Part shown: positions 11,986 through 23,420 of the stretch, piece by piece | Numbering within the stretch: position 1 is the stretch's first letter | Layout of the letters: every line of letters starts with the position of its first letter | Notes under the pieces: generated by a model | The model's input: the letters and a program-made list of their open reading frames with translations, nothing else | The model's database searches: none | What the model was told of the DNA's origin: nothing | Assembly: GCA_973895155.1 (NCBI GenBank) | Contig: OZ316894.1 | Coordinates: 22,630,001 to 22,694,000, forward strand | Reading direction: 5' to 3' | DNA: 64,000 bases | Origin: Marsupella aquatica | Taxonomy: Eukaryota; Marchantiophyta | Position numbers and translations under genes: made by a program

Positions 11986-13360
11986 CAGTGGTGGGTGTCA
12001 CAAGAGATATACTTAGTGGACCTCCAAACACAACTATTTTACTTAACCGGCCAAAACATGCAGAATTTCACCCAATGGAGGTCCATTTCACCCAGCGGAG
12101 GCCCACTCCTTACGACAATGTTCTTGTGAAACGATTCACCACACAGGTCAGGCTGCCTGAGTAGTCATAGGATATTGTGGTTTAGCTTGTGTAATAATGT
12201 CAACAATAACTAGGCGTGCATGGATCATGCAAACACTGTAGCCCTAGTCACAATGAAGCACTAGGCTTCCTAGTCTGGTTGAATACAATATGGTTATTGT
12301 ATTCCAACTACAAATAAATTAAGGAGCTTGCAGTAGCATCAAAGCACACCAGCGCCGTTGTGCCCCCCGCCTTTCAGTTTTTTAGAATACACTGTGGCTA
12401 TAGTGTTACAACAAAAATTGAACAATATGTGCCCAAAATACACAGTGCACATTGTACTCAATGTTTATAGTAAGAAAAAATAGTGTCAAAACTTTACAAA
12501 TACATTCATCGTCAAAGCCTGCCCAAATAGACAAAACCATACCATATTCAACATAGAAGTAAGATTGTGATATGTACACAATGCATGTTGTATGCATAGT
12601 TAGCACTTAGAAAAACAACTAAGATATAAGCATATCAATTTTGATTTATGCTCCTACGCTCTGGTGTACCCTAAACCCAGACATTTTGTATACATTGATG
12701 TACATTCTACAAAATCTAACTGTAGTGCTCTGTATTGTGTTGGGGTCGCATCACGCCTGGTTCATTTGACTTTGTGGTCTGTCTATACGTTATTGTCAAT
12801 GTATACAAGATCTAACTGCAATATATGCTCCTATGTTGTGCTACGGTTGCACGGTGAATGGTTCATTTGACAGTGGCATCTGTGTATGCATTGTTATCAA
12901 TGTATACAATGTCAATACATTGGCTCATTTAACACTGCGGTCATAGTCGATCATATTTGACAATGCCATCAAACACCAAAGACAATAGAACATGTTGCAT
13001 TTTACAATGACATTCTCACATTTTAAGGACTGCACATTGCTTTAGAAGAACATCTGCTACAAAATGGGACCTCTGGTGGGCCTGGAAGTCCATTGGGCAA
13101 AGATATGCATCTTTTGGTTGGTTAAGTAAGAAAGTTGCATTTGGATATCCATTAAGTGTAACTCTCTAGGAGTCCTGGTTCCTCTTCAGCCCCTAACTGG
13201 TCTGCTTTGGGGGACATGGTTTAACCCTCTCTCCCTCCTAGTTTGGGTCCCAATTGGATCCCTAGGTAACATACCCCCTTGTGGGTTACCCTGCACTTAT
13301 GCACATCCCAAAATAGATGCACTTCTGCACATCCCAAAATAGGTTGTCTATATTATGTTG
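11986..13360. other. Intergenic, no recognised gene
   Basis: The stretch has many TGTATAC/GTATACA words between 12550 and 12910 but no clear unit length. The small frames (for example 12664-12870) have no recognisable domain. Confidence 0.4.
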
Positions 13361-13364
13361 GACG

Positions 13365-13615
13365 AGCCCTATTCCACTGCTTTGAACTGTGCAGAGGGCC
13401 GGCCCAAAGGGATTGGGCCGGGGCATTTATGGGGAAGCGGGAAACACATATATGCTAGGGGTGCACATATCTTCCATGAATGGTCAGATAAAACAGCTAA
13501 TCAAATCCAACGGTTGTGGATCTTTCCCGCCCATGAGCTTTATTTGTATTGGGACAAAGAACTAAAAAAGGCCAGGATCCCTTATTATAGTTGTAAATGG
13601 CTGTGCTTGTTGTTT
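13365..13615 (+). repeat. Dispersed repeat B, copy 2
   Basis: Second copy of the repeat at 5500-5745, sharing GGATCTTTCCCGCCCA and GGATCCCTTATTATAGTT in order. It lies a few hundred bases upstream of the leader region of DWF1. The chance frame 13355-13642 runs over it and is not thought to be a gene. Confidence 0.7.
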
Positions 13616-13619
13616 TCAA

Positions 13620-16041
13620 GGGCAAAAGAAAAAAGAATTTAACCCGGGCAAGTGGAAGGCAGGTGTGGTTTAAATAAAAGTTATGAACACGTACAGTAGG
13701 TGAAATGCATAATCTAATCAATTTTCGCGACCAAAAAATAGTTGACAGGAATGCTTTTTAGCAAACACCACACAATCGTCAATCGAGCTTCGGGGGAGTA
13801 ATCAATGGCTGGAATCTAGCGAATTCTCGCCCATTAAAAAACCCGCTGACACCGAACACCTTTTTATCAACAAACACCCAAACAAAAACGACTGATTCTG
13901 TCATTCTGAGGACGTCGGACGAATTGGTTCGGGGGGGGGAGAATCAATTTGAAAGAACTTGGTTTTCGGCGAAATCGACGGGACCGAAGCGACAATGGAG
14001 ATCATCGATTTTCCCGCCCTCTGCTCGCGATTCTGTAGTGCGAACTGCGGCCTGTCGAAGATACAGCTCATTCTCTACAGTAGTAGAGTACAGTCCTGTC
14101 TTCTCTGTTTGGGTACAATCATCGGCTCTGATCCTGGACTGTGTCTGCCCATCGATTCGGCAAGCCCCACCCACTACGAGCGATGGTGGCAGAGGAGCGG
14201 ACCTCGTACAGAGGGAGCGATGGTCGTCCGGCCACACGGAGGGACCACTACAAACCCTAGAGCATCTCGAGGCCGGCATTTCGTTTCGTCTCGTTGCTGC
14301 TGCTGCTTTACTATTGCGTCTCGTTCTCTCTCACTCGGTTTTTCGGAGCGCTCGTTTGATGTGGCAATTCGTTCGCAACGACGTGACGGGAGGAGGTTGT
14401 GGCAGCCTTTTGCTGTAGCTCCACGAAGCAATCTTCTTGGGTCTGTTAATGACGTTCTGTCTCGGGCTGCTTTTTTGCCTCTCCTTCTTTCACTGCTTCT
14501 TTGGGAGCTATCGTTTGCGTCAATTCGTTTGCAACGACAGGACAGTAGTAGGTTGTGGCAGCATTTGGCTGCGCGCTGCAATCTTCTTGTGTCTGTTAAA
14601 TTTTTGGTCTCGTGCTGCTTTATTTGCCTCTCCTTCTCTCACTCTGTCTTTGGGAGCGTTCGTCTGATGCGTCAATTCGTTAGCAAGGACTGGACAGTAG
14701 TAGTTGTGGCTGCATTTTGCTGTAGCTCCACGCAGCAGTCTTTTTAGCTCCGTGAATCAACACTCTGTCTTGCTTTCGTGCGCTACTCAATTTGGTTGTA
14801 GCATTCGGTTGAAGCGCAGCACAGAAATCTTAGGCTTTACGAATAGAGTCTGTGAAAGGGCTTTTTGAGCATTCGGTGGTCGTTGAATTCGACGTACTAA
14901 AGTTTCTGCAATGATGGCTCCTGCAGTTGACTGGAACGTCTCTGCAGCGATCGGGAGTCCCGGTTATCGTGGTCGAACGAGCAACTGAGAATAATTAAGA
15001 ATATCGCCCGGGTTCCTCCCCTGCCCGTACGTTTTCTTTTCTCACTCTAGTCGAAAATACTGCGCCATAATCTCTTGGCACTTGCATGCGCGAGTCTGCA
15101 GTTGGTACCGTCTTACCGTGCTCGAGGGCCTGCACTCTAGGGAGATTTGTTGCTCGCCTTTTGGATCGGAGGAAAGATTGGAGAAGTGCATGGGACCTTT
15201 CGTCCCTGCATTACAACTCGCATTATCTATTTGGTGCGAATATAGTCTAGCGTAAGTAATACGTCGAGTCTATCGTGTGCCAGAACTTTCCGTTAGTGGC
15301 TTTCCATGTTCTTGCTAGATTTCGCTCACGACATTCTCTCGAGGTTTCTGTTAGAATGCCGCTTACCTCTCTGCCAGGTGAGCTCGCCGGACAGGATCCG
15401 TTTGTGCACGTCCCCTTTGTCCTCGGCTGGAACTGGGGTTGCCGTTCGGTATGCTCCGTCTAGATGGGTTTTGTTTGGTTTTATATAATTTTGCATAATC
15501 TTCTTGTTCCATCCATTGCTCACCAGGGAGCACTCTTATTGCGTGTGTGCGTCGTCAGTCTCGATTTAAAAGCAGCGGGTGCCTCTGCATTCTTTCGCTG
15601 CGTCAGTTGCAGTTATTCTTGCATTCTGTCTGACTTTTGCCGTAGCCGGTTGTGTGGTTAGTCGGCTAGACTTCTGGCAAGTTCTTTCGTTATCGTACAT
15701 TGCCTAGGAACGGACTTGACCCCCTTCCCTTAGCTCGGCCCAACGATGAGAATTTTTTTGTCGAAAATGTGCACGTCATCTGCCCTGTTTCTCTGCATTT
15801 CTTGCATGCGATGGAAGCTGACGGGATTCTTCTGCGTCGTCATGTTGCATTGTTCGAGCATAAAGATTGTCGTTGTCCGATATTCCCTCCCGAGTACTTT
15901 TGTTTTCCCACCAGAAACCTCAAGGGCTTTTCGTCCTCCTGTGTCTTCGTTTAATGGCGTTTGCTTCTGAGAATCTGCACTCTGGCTTAATGCAGGCATT
16001 GCTCACATCGAAGCCGAGAAAATACACCGCATTTGTGAAGC
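13620..16041 (+). promoter_or_regulatory. DWF1 upstream and leader region
   Basis: This GC-richer stretch precedes the DWF1 start codon and most likely holds its promoter and 5' untranslated leader. A leader intron is plausible: an acceptor-like TTAATGCAG ends at 15995, with possible donors GTAAGT at 15252 or GTGAGC at 15378. The last 46 bases before the ATG would then be untranslated exon. Frames of up to 262 codons (13959-14747) overlap a degenerate tandem repeat and lack known domains. The exact transcription start cannot be read from sequence. Confidence 0.45.
14300..14745 (+). repeat. Degenerate tandem repeat, ~150-160 bases, 3 copies
   Basis: Three diverged copies begin with GCTGCTTT-like sequence at about 14302, 14466 and 14614. 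Each continues with a CTCTC/TTCTTTCACT-like part, then GGGAGC, CAATTCGTTNGCAA, a GACAGTAGTAG-like string, GTTGTGGC and a closing CTCCACGNAGCA. The copies keep overlapping open frames but the frame differs between copies, so this looks like non-coding tandem duplication upstream of DWF1. Confidence 0.65.
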
Positions 16042-19000
16042 ATGACGGATGAGCTGAAGCGGCCCTTGAGGCCGAAGAAGACGAAAACGTGGGTGGACTG
16101 GGCAGTCCAGTTCCGATGGATCTTGGTTATACTGGTGGTCCTCCCTGTGTCGAAGGCCTTCGACTATTGGGCTTATTGGGGCGATATCTGGTCTTCATGG
16201 AAATCTGAGGAGAAGCGTCAGAAAGAATTTGAAGAGAATGTCGCCAAAGTCGTGAAGAGACTCAAGGTTTGTTCGCAATGTCACGGCTTTTCAACACTGA
16301 TTTTTTCCGTGTGAAGCCTTTAAGTGGTGAAGGAGTTACAACCTATGTGCGCAAGAGAACCGTCTAGTTTAGCATGTTCTTGTAGTATGCCGCTAACGTG
16401 GAGGGTTACCAACGTCCGGCATTGGATTTCAGTGAGAGATGGATCTCGTTGCGGTGTTCTTATCTAAATTGGTTGTGCAGTCCAGAGATCCAGCAAAGGA
16501 TGGGCTTGTCTGCACTGCGCGGAAGCCTTGGATTGCCGTCGGTATGAGGAATGTTGACTACAAGCGCGCTCGGCATTTCGAGGTTGATCTGTCCGCTTTC
16601 CGCAACGTATTGCAGATTGATAAGGCCAACAAAATTGCCCGGTGCGAGCCGCTGGTCACTATGGGGCAGATTACCAGAATGACAGTCCCACTCAACTTAG
16701 CTCTGGCTGTCGTGGCTGAGCTCGACGATCTCACAGTCGGGGGCTTGGTCAACGGATATGGCATCGAGGGGAGCTCCCACATTTATGGACTTTTCTCGGA
16801 TACGGTGGTCTGGTATGAAATCATTCTGGGAGATGGCAGGTTGGTGAAGGTCACCCGTGACAATGAATACTCCGATTTATTCTACGCGATCCCTTGGTCG
16901 CAGGGTACTCTGGGATTACTTGTGGCGTGTGGCATAAAGCTCATTGATATCAAGCCATTTATGAAAGTGACATACAAGCCAGTGGTGGGTGCACTCAAGG
17001 AGCTTGGACAAGCGTACTTGGACTCATTCATCCCGCGTGACGGAGATCAGGATAATGCCGAGAAAGTCCCCGATTTTGTTGAGACGATGGTCTACAACGC
17101 TCACGAGGCAGTCACAATGACAGGAAAGTACGCGTCCAAGGAGGAAGCGCATCAGAAAGGCAACAAGATTAATAACCAGCGTTTGTGGTACAAAAAGTGG
17201 TTCTATCAGCATGCACAGACGGCATTGCAGAATGGGGAATTTGTGGAGTACATTCCAACTCGTGATTACCACCACAGGCATACCAGATGCTTGTACTGGG
17301 AAGGAAAGCTCATTCTGCCGTTCGGAGACTCTGTGTGGTTCCGGTACCTTTTCGGTTGGATGATGCCCCCGAAAGTGTCTTTTCTTAAGGCAACTCAGGG
17401 AGACTCAATTCGTAACTATTACCACGAGCGTCATATCATCCAAGACATGCTCATTCCTGCTTTTAAAGTCCCCGAGGCTCTCGAGTTTGCCGACCTTGAA
17501 TTTGAGGTATAAAATTTCTGTCCAATTCTGTATCAGTTCTATTGCCATCCTCTTCCTCTTGCTCTAGTTTAACAACGTTTTTGACTGACGTACGCACACG
17601 ATAGCCACAACTTTTACGTCAGTGAACCTGAATGCCAGGATTTCCTTGTCCTCCATGACCTTCCTGCCTTTTTCATCGCATGGCCTGGATTTGTTTCGTT
17701 TCCTTCCTTTCGCTTCTTATTCGTGAGGTAGTCTGTTAAGCTTGGAAGTGGACACTTAATTTGGTAGTTCCTCGATCTCATGGTTTTCACGACATTGCTT
17801 GCTTCTCTTTTCCCTGTCATGATTTGTCGTGTATACAGTATGAATGCATCCATTTTGCGATTACTTGATCTGCTTGTGAGTTTCACCTGATTTCTATTCT
17901 CTCTGTTTCCCTCTACGAGTTGTTTAATTTGCCTCCCATCCTTGCTAAGTTAGTGTTATTCGTCTGTATTATACTTTATCCTGATTGCTGAACGGCTATG
18001 TTTACTTGTAAAGGTTGAATGTAGCATATGTCCCTCTCCACATTCAGGCTATCCATGTGGGGGCTTGAAATCCGTCTCGTATTAATGTCATAGGTGACCT
18101 TCAGCTGCAGTGGCTTAAGCCCCCCTTCGAAGGTTTTAGGTTCCATTGCAGGCTCAATGTATCTCGTGTCCTTAGTCCATTTCATGCAGCGCTTTCCAGT
18201 GGGCTCGGTGAGTCTTTGAAGGCGATCGATCTTCGAATCTCGGCGAGCCCTGGTTTTGATTCTGACTGTAAAGTAATTTCAGAGTTTCTTTAACTGTAGT
18301 GAGGGACTATCAGAAATGGATGTATTTCTGCTTTATTCTATTGAACTAATGCTGACCTTTTCTCCATCGGAAGTTACTCACAGGTCAGAGTGTAGGCTGC
18401 CATTGCTTCTCTTCGTGTGTCGGAGTTTTTCCTGCTTGCTTGAAAGGCGAATACTTGTTCTCTAACATTTCTCTTTAGGAGATAACCCAATGGTTTCCTA
18501 ATTGGCAGTCAACTTAAAGGAAATACTGACATGCCTTCTACACTATCTCTCTTCTGTGTTTTCATTAGAGGCAGTCTTCGAAGAGGATTCGATTCGATTT
18601 GTTATCTTCCGGCTCCTTTGGGTACTAAGTGCTTCCGTGGATAATTCGCCTTGCAGCTCTATCCAATCTGGCTGTGTCCCCATCGCATTTTCAAGGCCCC
18701 AGTGAAGACAATGATATCTCCAAACCCCGGCTACGAGTATCATAATCGCCCAGGAGACACCCCTTACGCGCAGATGTTCACCGATGTCGGTCTGTACTAC
18801 ACCCCTGAACCAGTCTTTCGAGGTGAGGAATTCGACGGGGTTGAAGCCGTCAAGAAGCTTGAGAAGTGGCTCCTCGACAACCAGGCGTACCAGGCTCTCT
18901 ATGCCGTATCTGAACTCAACGAGGCTGACTTCTGGGTTATGTTTGACGCAACCCTTTACAATAAGTGCCGGGAGAAGTACAAGGCAATCGGCACCTTCAT

Positions 19001-19115
19001 GAGTGTGTACTATAAGTCGAAGAAGGGCAAGAAAACTGAGGCTGAGGTTAGAGAGGAAGAGTCTAAAACGTACGAGAATGGCTACGTCGATATTGAGAAG
19101 CCTGAAGCAGAGTAA
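16042..19115 (+). CDS. DWF1: Delta(24)-sterol reductase, DWF1/DIMINUTO
   Basis: An FAD-dependent membrane enzyme of plant sterol synthesis; in the family it isomerises and reduces the C-24(28) double bond to give campesterol and sitosterol, which in flowering plants feed brassinosteroid synthesis. Three coding exons: 16042-16266, 16481-17506 and 18657-19115. Introns are GT-AG and all in phase 0. The product is 569 residues, close to the roughly 561 of Arabidopsis DWF1. Residues 1-15 are basic; about 20-42 form a hydrophobic membrane anchor (FRWILVILVVLP). The FAD-binding domain spans roughly 80-230 and includes ELDDLTVGGLVNGYGIEG from residue 155. The C-terminal domain keeps YPIWLCPH, GEEFDG and GTFMSVYYKSKKG. 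The start fits because the family begins with a short Met-acidic-basic leader directly before the membrane segment. No breaks are seen. Confidence 0.96.
17507..18656 (+). other. DWF1 intron 2
   Basis: A 1,150-base intron with donor GTATAA and acceptor TTGCAG. It has no gene. A short hairpin lies inside: GGGCTCG at 18200 pairs with CGAGCCC at 18243, and the 3' side includes CTTCGAATCTCGG, which resembles a tRNA T-arm. The unit is only about 50 bases, too short for a normal tRNA. Confidence 0.85.
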
Positions 19116-22100
19116 CTAGCATTGATAGAGAATTTAGTGGCGCCGGCGAATAGTAGGTGCACACGGGTATTAATTTCTCTTCCAATTGTGCCGACAAAGG
19201 GTACACGTTCGACGTCTGCGCCCTCCACAGTTTGTTGGGAAGAGAAAGATCGAAAGATATTGCCTGGTGGAGCAAGGGTCATGTCAGCAGCGTGGTAGTT
19301 TGCAGTTCTATTGCAGAATCTATTCTTTGCCTCCTGGAAAGTGGCAGTTTTGTTACGCAATTGACCACAACGTAAAGCTTGTGGCTTCCTAGGGCTATGT
19401 ACTGTAGCATTAGAATCTGTTAAGTTTGTACTTCGTCCAGCACAAATTTCCTTGATTGAGCAGGCGCTTGGAAGGAACTCATCTGTAGAGATTCTTTCAG
19501 GAGACGAGAACTTTTGGTGTTGATTGCGTACTCCAAGCTTGTGCTAAGAGTTGCGGCATATGGAACTAGTTAACTTTCTAGACTTCCCACGTTTAAGTCT
19601 TTACATTGCAAGGGGTTCACAACAGTCCTAAGGTTTCATCCTCACCCCGGCATCCGAGCCCTGTTCTCAGGCAATGAGTGTCGTTTCGTTGCTTATTAAG
19701 CCTCACAGTTGGTAGATAGAATTCTGGGCCATATCCAGACCTTGAGCTGGGACTAAAACATTTTGCAACGAATAGCGCTAGGCTCTAGGCTCCATCTGTT
19801 GAGGTGTGTCGTGACAGTTACCGAGTCACTTGTTCCAATCAGGAAATGTTACTACATAGGCAATGGAGAAGATTGAAGAGAGTCAGGGACGTACGAGTAG
19901 TAGTGAGCGACAACTTCAACTAGACTCACCCTACGCACTCGGCATTGTTTTGACTTTGACTTGGAATGTTCGGACACAAATCATTTCTTCGAAAACATTG
20001 TGCGATAGGTGGCATAGAAGCTCCTGTGCACTCTTCATGTCTTAGGTGTCATAGAAGTGCACCGGCTCTAATGTGCATATGGGGGGGAGAACAAGACGCA
20101 GATGGAGATAGAAAGAGCTCTTCTGAATATACGGAAGTGCTTACTCCCCGGAGGCTCAAGTCTCACTTGCCTTCACGAAGACTTTCCTGATTTCTTTCAG
20201 GGAGGGGTGAGTAGTCATAGCTGAAGGGAGATGAGAAATTTGAGTCGTTGACGAGCTGAAAACGTAGATTAGAAATGAGGGTCAGCGTCCGTAGTGGCAA
20301 GGAAGATGAGAAGCTCAAGTCGTTGATGAACAAAGTCGCACGTTAGAATTTGAGCGGAAAGCACCCAATTCTGCTTCAAATTCCGAGGCAACTCAGTTAC
20401 TGCAAATCTCCAAATTGGTATTCTTTCGTAGGAGCAGATGCGCTATAGTCCAGAACTAGAGCTCACCTTCTTTGCACGGCTCACGAACCAAAGGAAGGAC
20501 GTTCCCCAGCTTTTGAGCTACTCACAGGATTTCTCCATTGTAGTACACAATCACCGTCAATCCCAATCTCGTTTAATTCATTCAACGCATTGAATACGTC
20601 AGGAAATCATCTTACTATCAATCCGTTAGTTACTAAGATCCCGATCATTCGTAACTATATACGAGTGTCCTGTACCTGGAAGGACAAAATTGTTGAAGGA
20701 GTTATTGAGACTCTCATTACTACAATACAAATAACCCAGAATTGTAAGGAATGTGTCCGACTCAAGGTGAGTCCCACTTGAGCATGGATTCAGAGTGACT
20801 CGAGTGTCTTCAGATGAACTCATGATTTGAGTAGGGGCTGAAACTGCCATTCACGGTGAGCAGAGTGTTGTCTCTCACTTCAACTACTTGGGATTCGAGT
20901 TTGGGCTGAAATGGCCATTCATGGTCAATTGAGTGTCGTCTATCACTTCAATTACTCAGGATTGTCTCTCAGTTAACTACTTGAATTATTCAGGATTCTA
21001 AGGGCATTCTTAGCAATTGGCAGTTCCTTGGGAGCAGAATGAGAACAAAAAATGACATGTGCTTTTACTGTGAAGTTACTGAGACAACAAAAATAACAGA
21101 ATCTTCAGGATGTGCTTCACTGGGGGGCAGTTCAAAGCATTGCCTCAAACCTCAGCCAGAGTTTCATGAGTCAATCTGTGCAGTGCAAGAGTTTAAGGTT
21201 TTAATTTTTGTCAGGCATAACAGCAGTGATCACCTTTACCCCCATCCTTTAACGTATAGCTTTAATGAGGTCCCATTAGGCCATGTTCCAGGGAAATAGT
21301 AGTACCAGGGTTAGGTAGGCCAGCACATAGTCACCTGAGACCCACTGGCAGGTGGGGCAGGGAAGAGTAGAAGGCTCACACAGGATATCTGACAAGTAGC
21401 TGAGCTTGGAATGTGATGTGCAATGGAAAGTTTTTGAGTTTTGGGGACCCTTTAGTATATTGAGGGTCTCCCTCCACCCTTGGTTCATTGCTGGTTGCAT
21501 GGCTTGTTTCCCTGGGTGGGGTTTCCCTCTTCCAATTAGAGACTTTTGTTATTGAACACATCTCCCTGAGAGAGCAGGAGGTACGACCAGGATAACAGAC
21601 TTGACACACACTGTGTGTATTACACTAGACCTCTTGTCTCGAGCAGCACTTTATGGCAAGAGCACGATGAGTGAGCCTCTACGGAGGTCGGAACTGTGCA
21701 CAATACATTGTGTGTGAGCAGTCCATGGGAACAATGTTGGGCACTATAAACAGATACCAGCTGAGTAATCAGCTAATTGCGCAAGGGCCTTTCCTCTGAA
21801 TAATCTTACAAACATATTGATGCAATTGAGGGAACCTTCTCATGGGCCATTTTTTGCTGGAATACAACAAAGTGTTTGGCTTGAACCTCATTTCTACAGC
21901 CATTTGCGTTGGGTTGGGCTTCCCTTTGGTTTGTATTCATAAATAGACACAGGGCAAGGGGTTGCGATGATCTGACACACTATCATACCAGTGCATGATA
22001 TTCATTTTAAACCAACCAAACCAAACCAAACCAAATCTAAAGCTTTGAGTCCACAACAGGTTAGAGATCATGTTAATTTCAACTTACCCTAACTTACATA

Positions 22101-22300
22101 AAAAGATATCAATCCTAATTGATCTGGCCAGTGCCTTGAGGGTCTAGGAGGGAAAGTATGTATTTACTTATATATGAAAATCAGCCACCTAGTATTTTAT
22201 TTATAAACATTCTTAAAATCAAGGAAAGCCTTAGATCTTTTGTGATCTTAAGTACAGTCATAAGATCTTAAAAGGTTTGGCAAATCTTTGGCCCCATTAA
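19116..22300. other. DWF1 3' flank and intergenic
   Basis: The first few hundred bases probably hold the DWF1 3' untranslated region; no single poly(A) signal stands out. Beyond that I recognise no gene. A roughly 68-base unit is repeated in tandem at 20833-20965 (GGGCTGAAANTG, CCATTCA, GAGTGT, CACTTCAA). A short (AACCA)n simple repeat lies at about 22010-22036. Confidence 0.45.
20830..20998 (+). repeat. ~68-base tandem duplication
   Basis: Two copies begin GGGCTGAAA (about 20834 and 20903), share GCCATTCA, GAGTGT and CACTTCAA, and end in CTNGGATT. A partial third copy of the tail (AACTACTTGAATTATTCAGGATT-like) follows near 20965. Confidence 0.6.
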
Positions 22301-22310
22301 CAAAACCCAA

Positions 22311-22352
22311 AGGTCAATTGGCCAGGGGACTAGCCTATAACCAAGGGGGGAA
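22311..22352 (+). mobile_element. SINE head fragment, copy 2
   Basis: GGTCAATTGGCCAGGGGAC followed by TAGCCTATAACCAAGGGG matches the 5' part of the SINE at 11876 and stops before the B box. It appears to be a truncated copy. Confidence 0.45.
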
Positions 22353-22521
22353 AAGAGGCAGACAATGAAAATCATCGCCAGTGAGAATAAAAGGTTTGCT
22401 CATGTGGCATGTTTTCCAAGCAAAATGCTTCATTTTGTTGGTTTTGTGCGGATGTGTAGATGGCCATTGCATAGCATTTCATAAGCTTGAGTGGGATAAA
22501 ATATTATAGTAAAAGTACAGC

Positions 22522-22662
22522 AAAATGATGCTCCCATGGACCATAGACATAAACCATACAATTGGGATGGACTAATTGGGAATATTCCCTGTCACATTGT
22601 GAGTTGCAAAAATCCATGGGAGCATTTTGACAAACCTAGGGGTCCATGTGGGCTTCATTTTC
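22522..22662. mobile_element. MITE with 11-base target-site duplication
   Basis: The left end AAAATGATGCTCCCATGG and the right end, read in reverse complement, AAAATGAAGCCCACATGG form terminal inverted repeats of about 21 bases with few mismatches. Direct repeats AAAAGTACAGC flank the element (22511-22521 and 22663-22673). An 11-base duplication is near the size made by Mutator-like transposases. A second internal inverted CATGGGAGCATTTTG lies near 22614. The 141-base element has no coding capacity. Related CTCCCATGGAC words occur near 4352, 7041 and 11490. Confidence 0.72.
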
Positions 22663-22884
22663 AAAAGTACAGCACATGCCAAAGAACAATACATTTTACA
22701 TAATAGACAAGTGCAGAGTTCTTGTAAAGTTGTGCATGGTACAGATTCTCACTTGCACTAATGACACTCAAATAAGTTGAAAAGTTGTGCAGATAAGAGG
22801 AACATTTAGTCGCCTTAGGTAATGACAATAAAAACCATAAACTTAGGAACAAAAGAAACAAAAGTCCGAGGAGAATTTAGAGCA

Positions 22885-23420
22885 AGAGGTGTTCACATTT
22901 CTAAGCATCATTTCTCTCTTATTCACTAGAAGAGAAGGAATCTTTCTCCATTGGCGAAAATTCAATGCCTATGTGTTCACATTTCTAAGTATTATTTCTC
23001 TCTCATTCACAGAGAAGAGATAGAATCTCTCCATTGGCAAAAATTGAATTGATACACATTCTATTGAAATCTAAATGGAGTGGGAACATGAGATCTGGGA
23101 TAGCAAGATTAAAATGATTAACAGAGTGCCAAAATAATTTAGAATCTAAATAATACAATGATGCAAGTAATTCAATTCTAAATGGAGTGGGAAAGGAGTG
23201 AGATAGCAATTAACATGAGTAAGTGAGGTGCCAAAAATAATTAGAATCTAAATAATAAATTGATCAAGAGAGGGTTGCCAAAGTAAATCTAAATAATTCA
23301 AATGATGCAAGTTATTGAAATCTACATGGGGTGGGAAAGGACGGATCTGGGATAGCAAGATTAAAATGATTAAGAGAGGTGACAAACTAATTTAGAATAG
23401 TAATATTACAAATTATGCAA
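22885..23420 (+). repeat. AT-rich nested tandem repeats
   Basis: One unit (GTGTTCACATTTCTAAG, then ATTTCTCTC, then CCATTGGC) is repeated with a period of 84 bases from 22889. A second unit (TCTAAATGGAGTGGGA, GATAGCAA, AATNTAGAATCTAAATAAT) is repeated about three times with changing spacing to about 23400. No reading frame is conserved. Confidence 0.65.

Noticed and set aside
13959-14747. 262-codon + frame upstream of DWF1
   Set aside because: It runs through three tandem repeat copies in shifting frames, has no known domain and is overlapped by other long frames on both strands.
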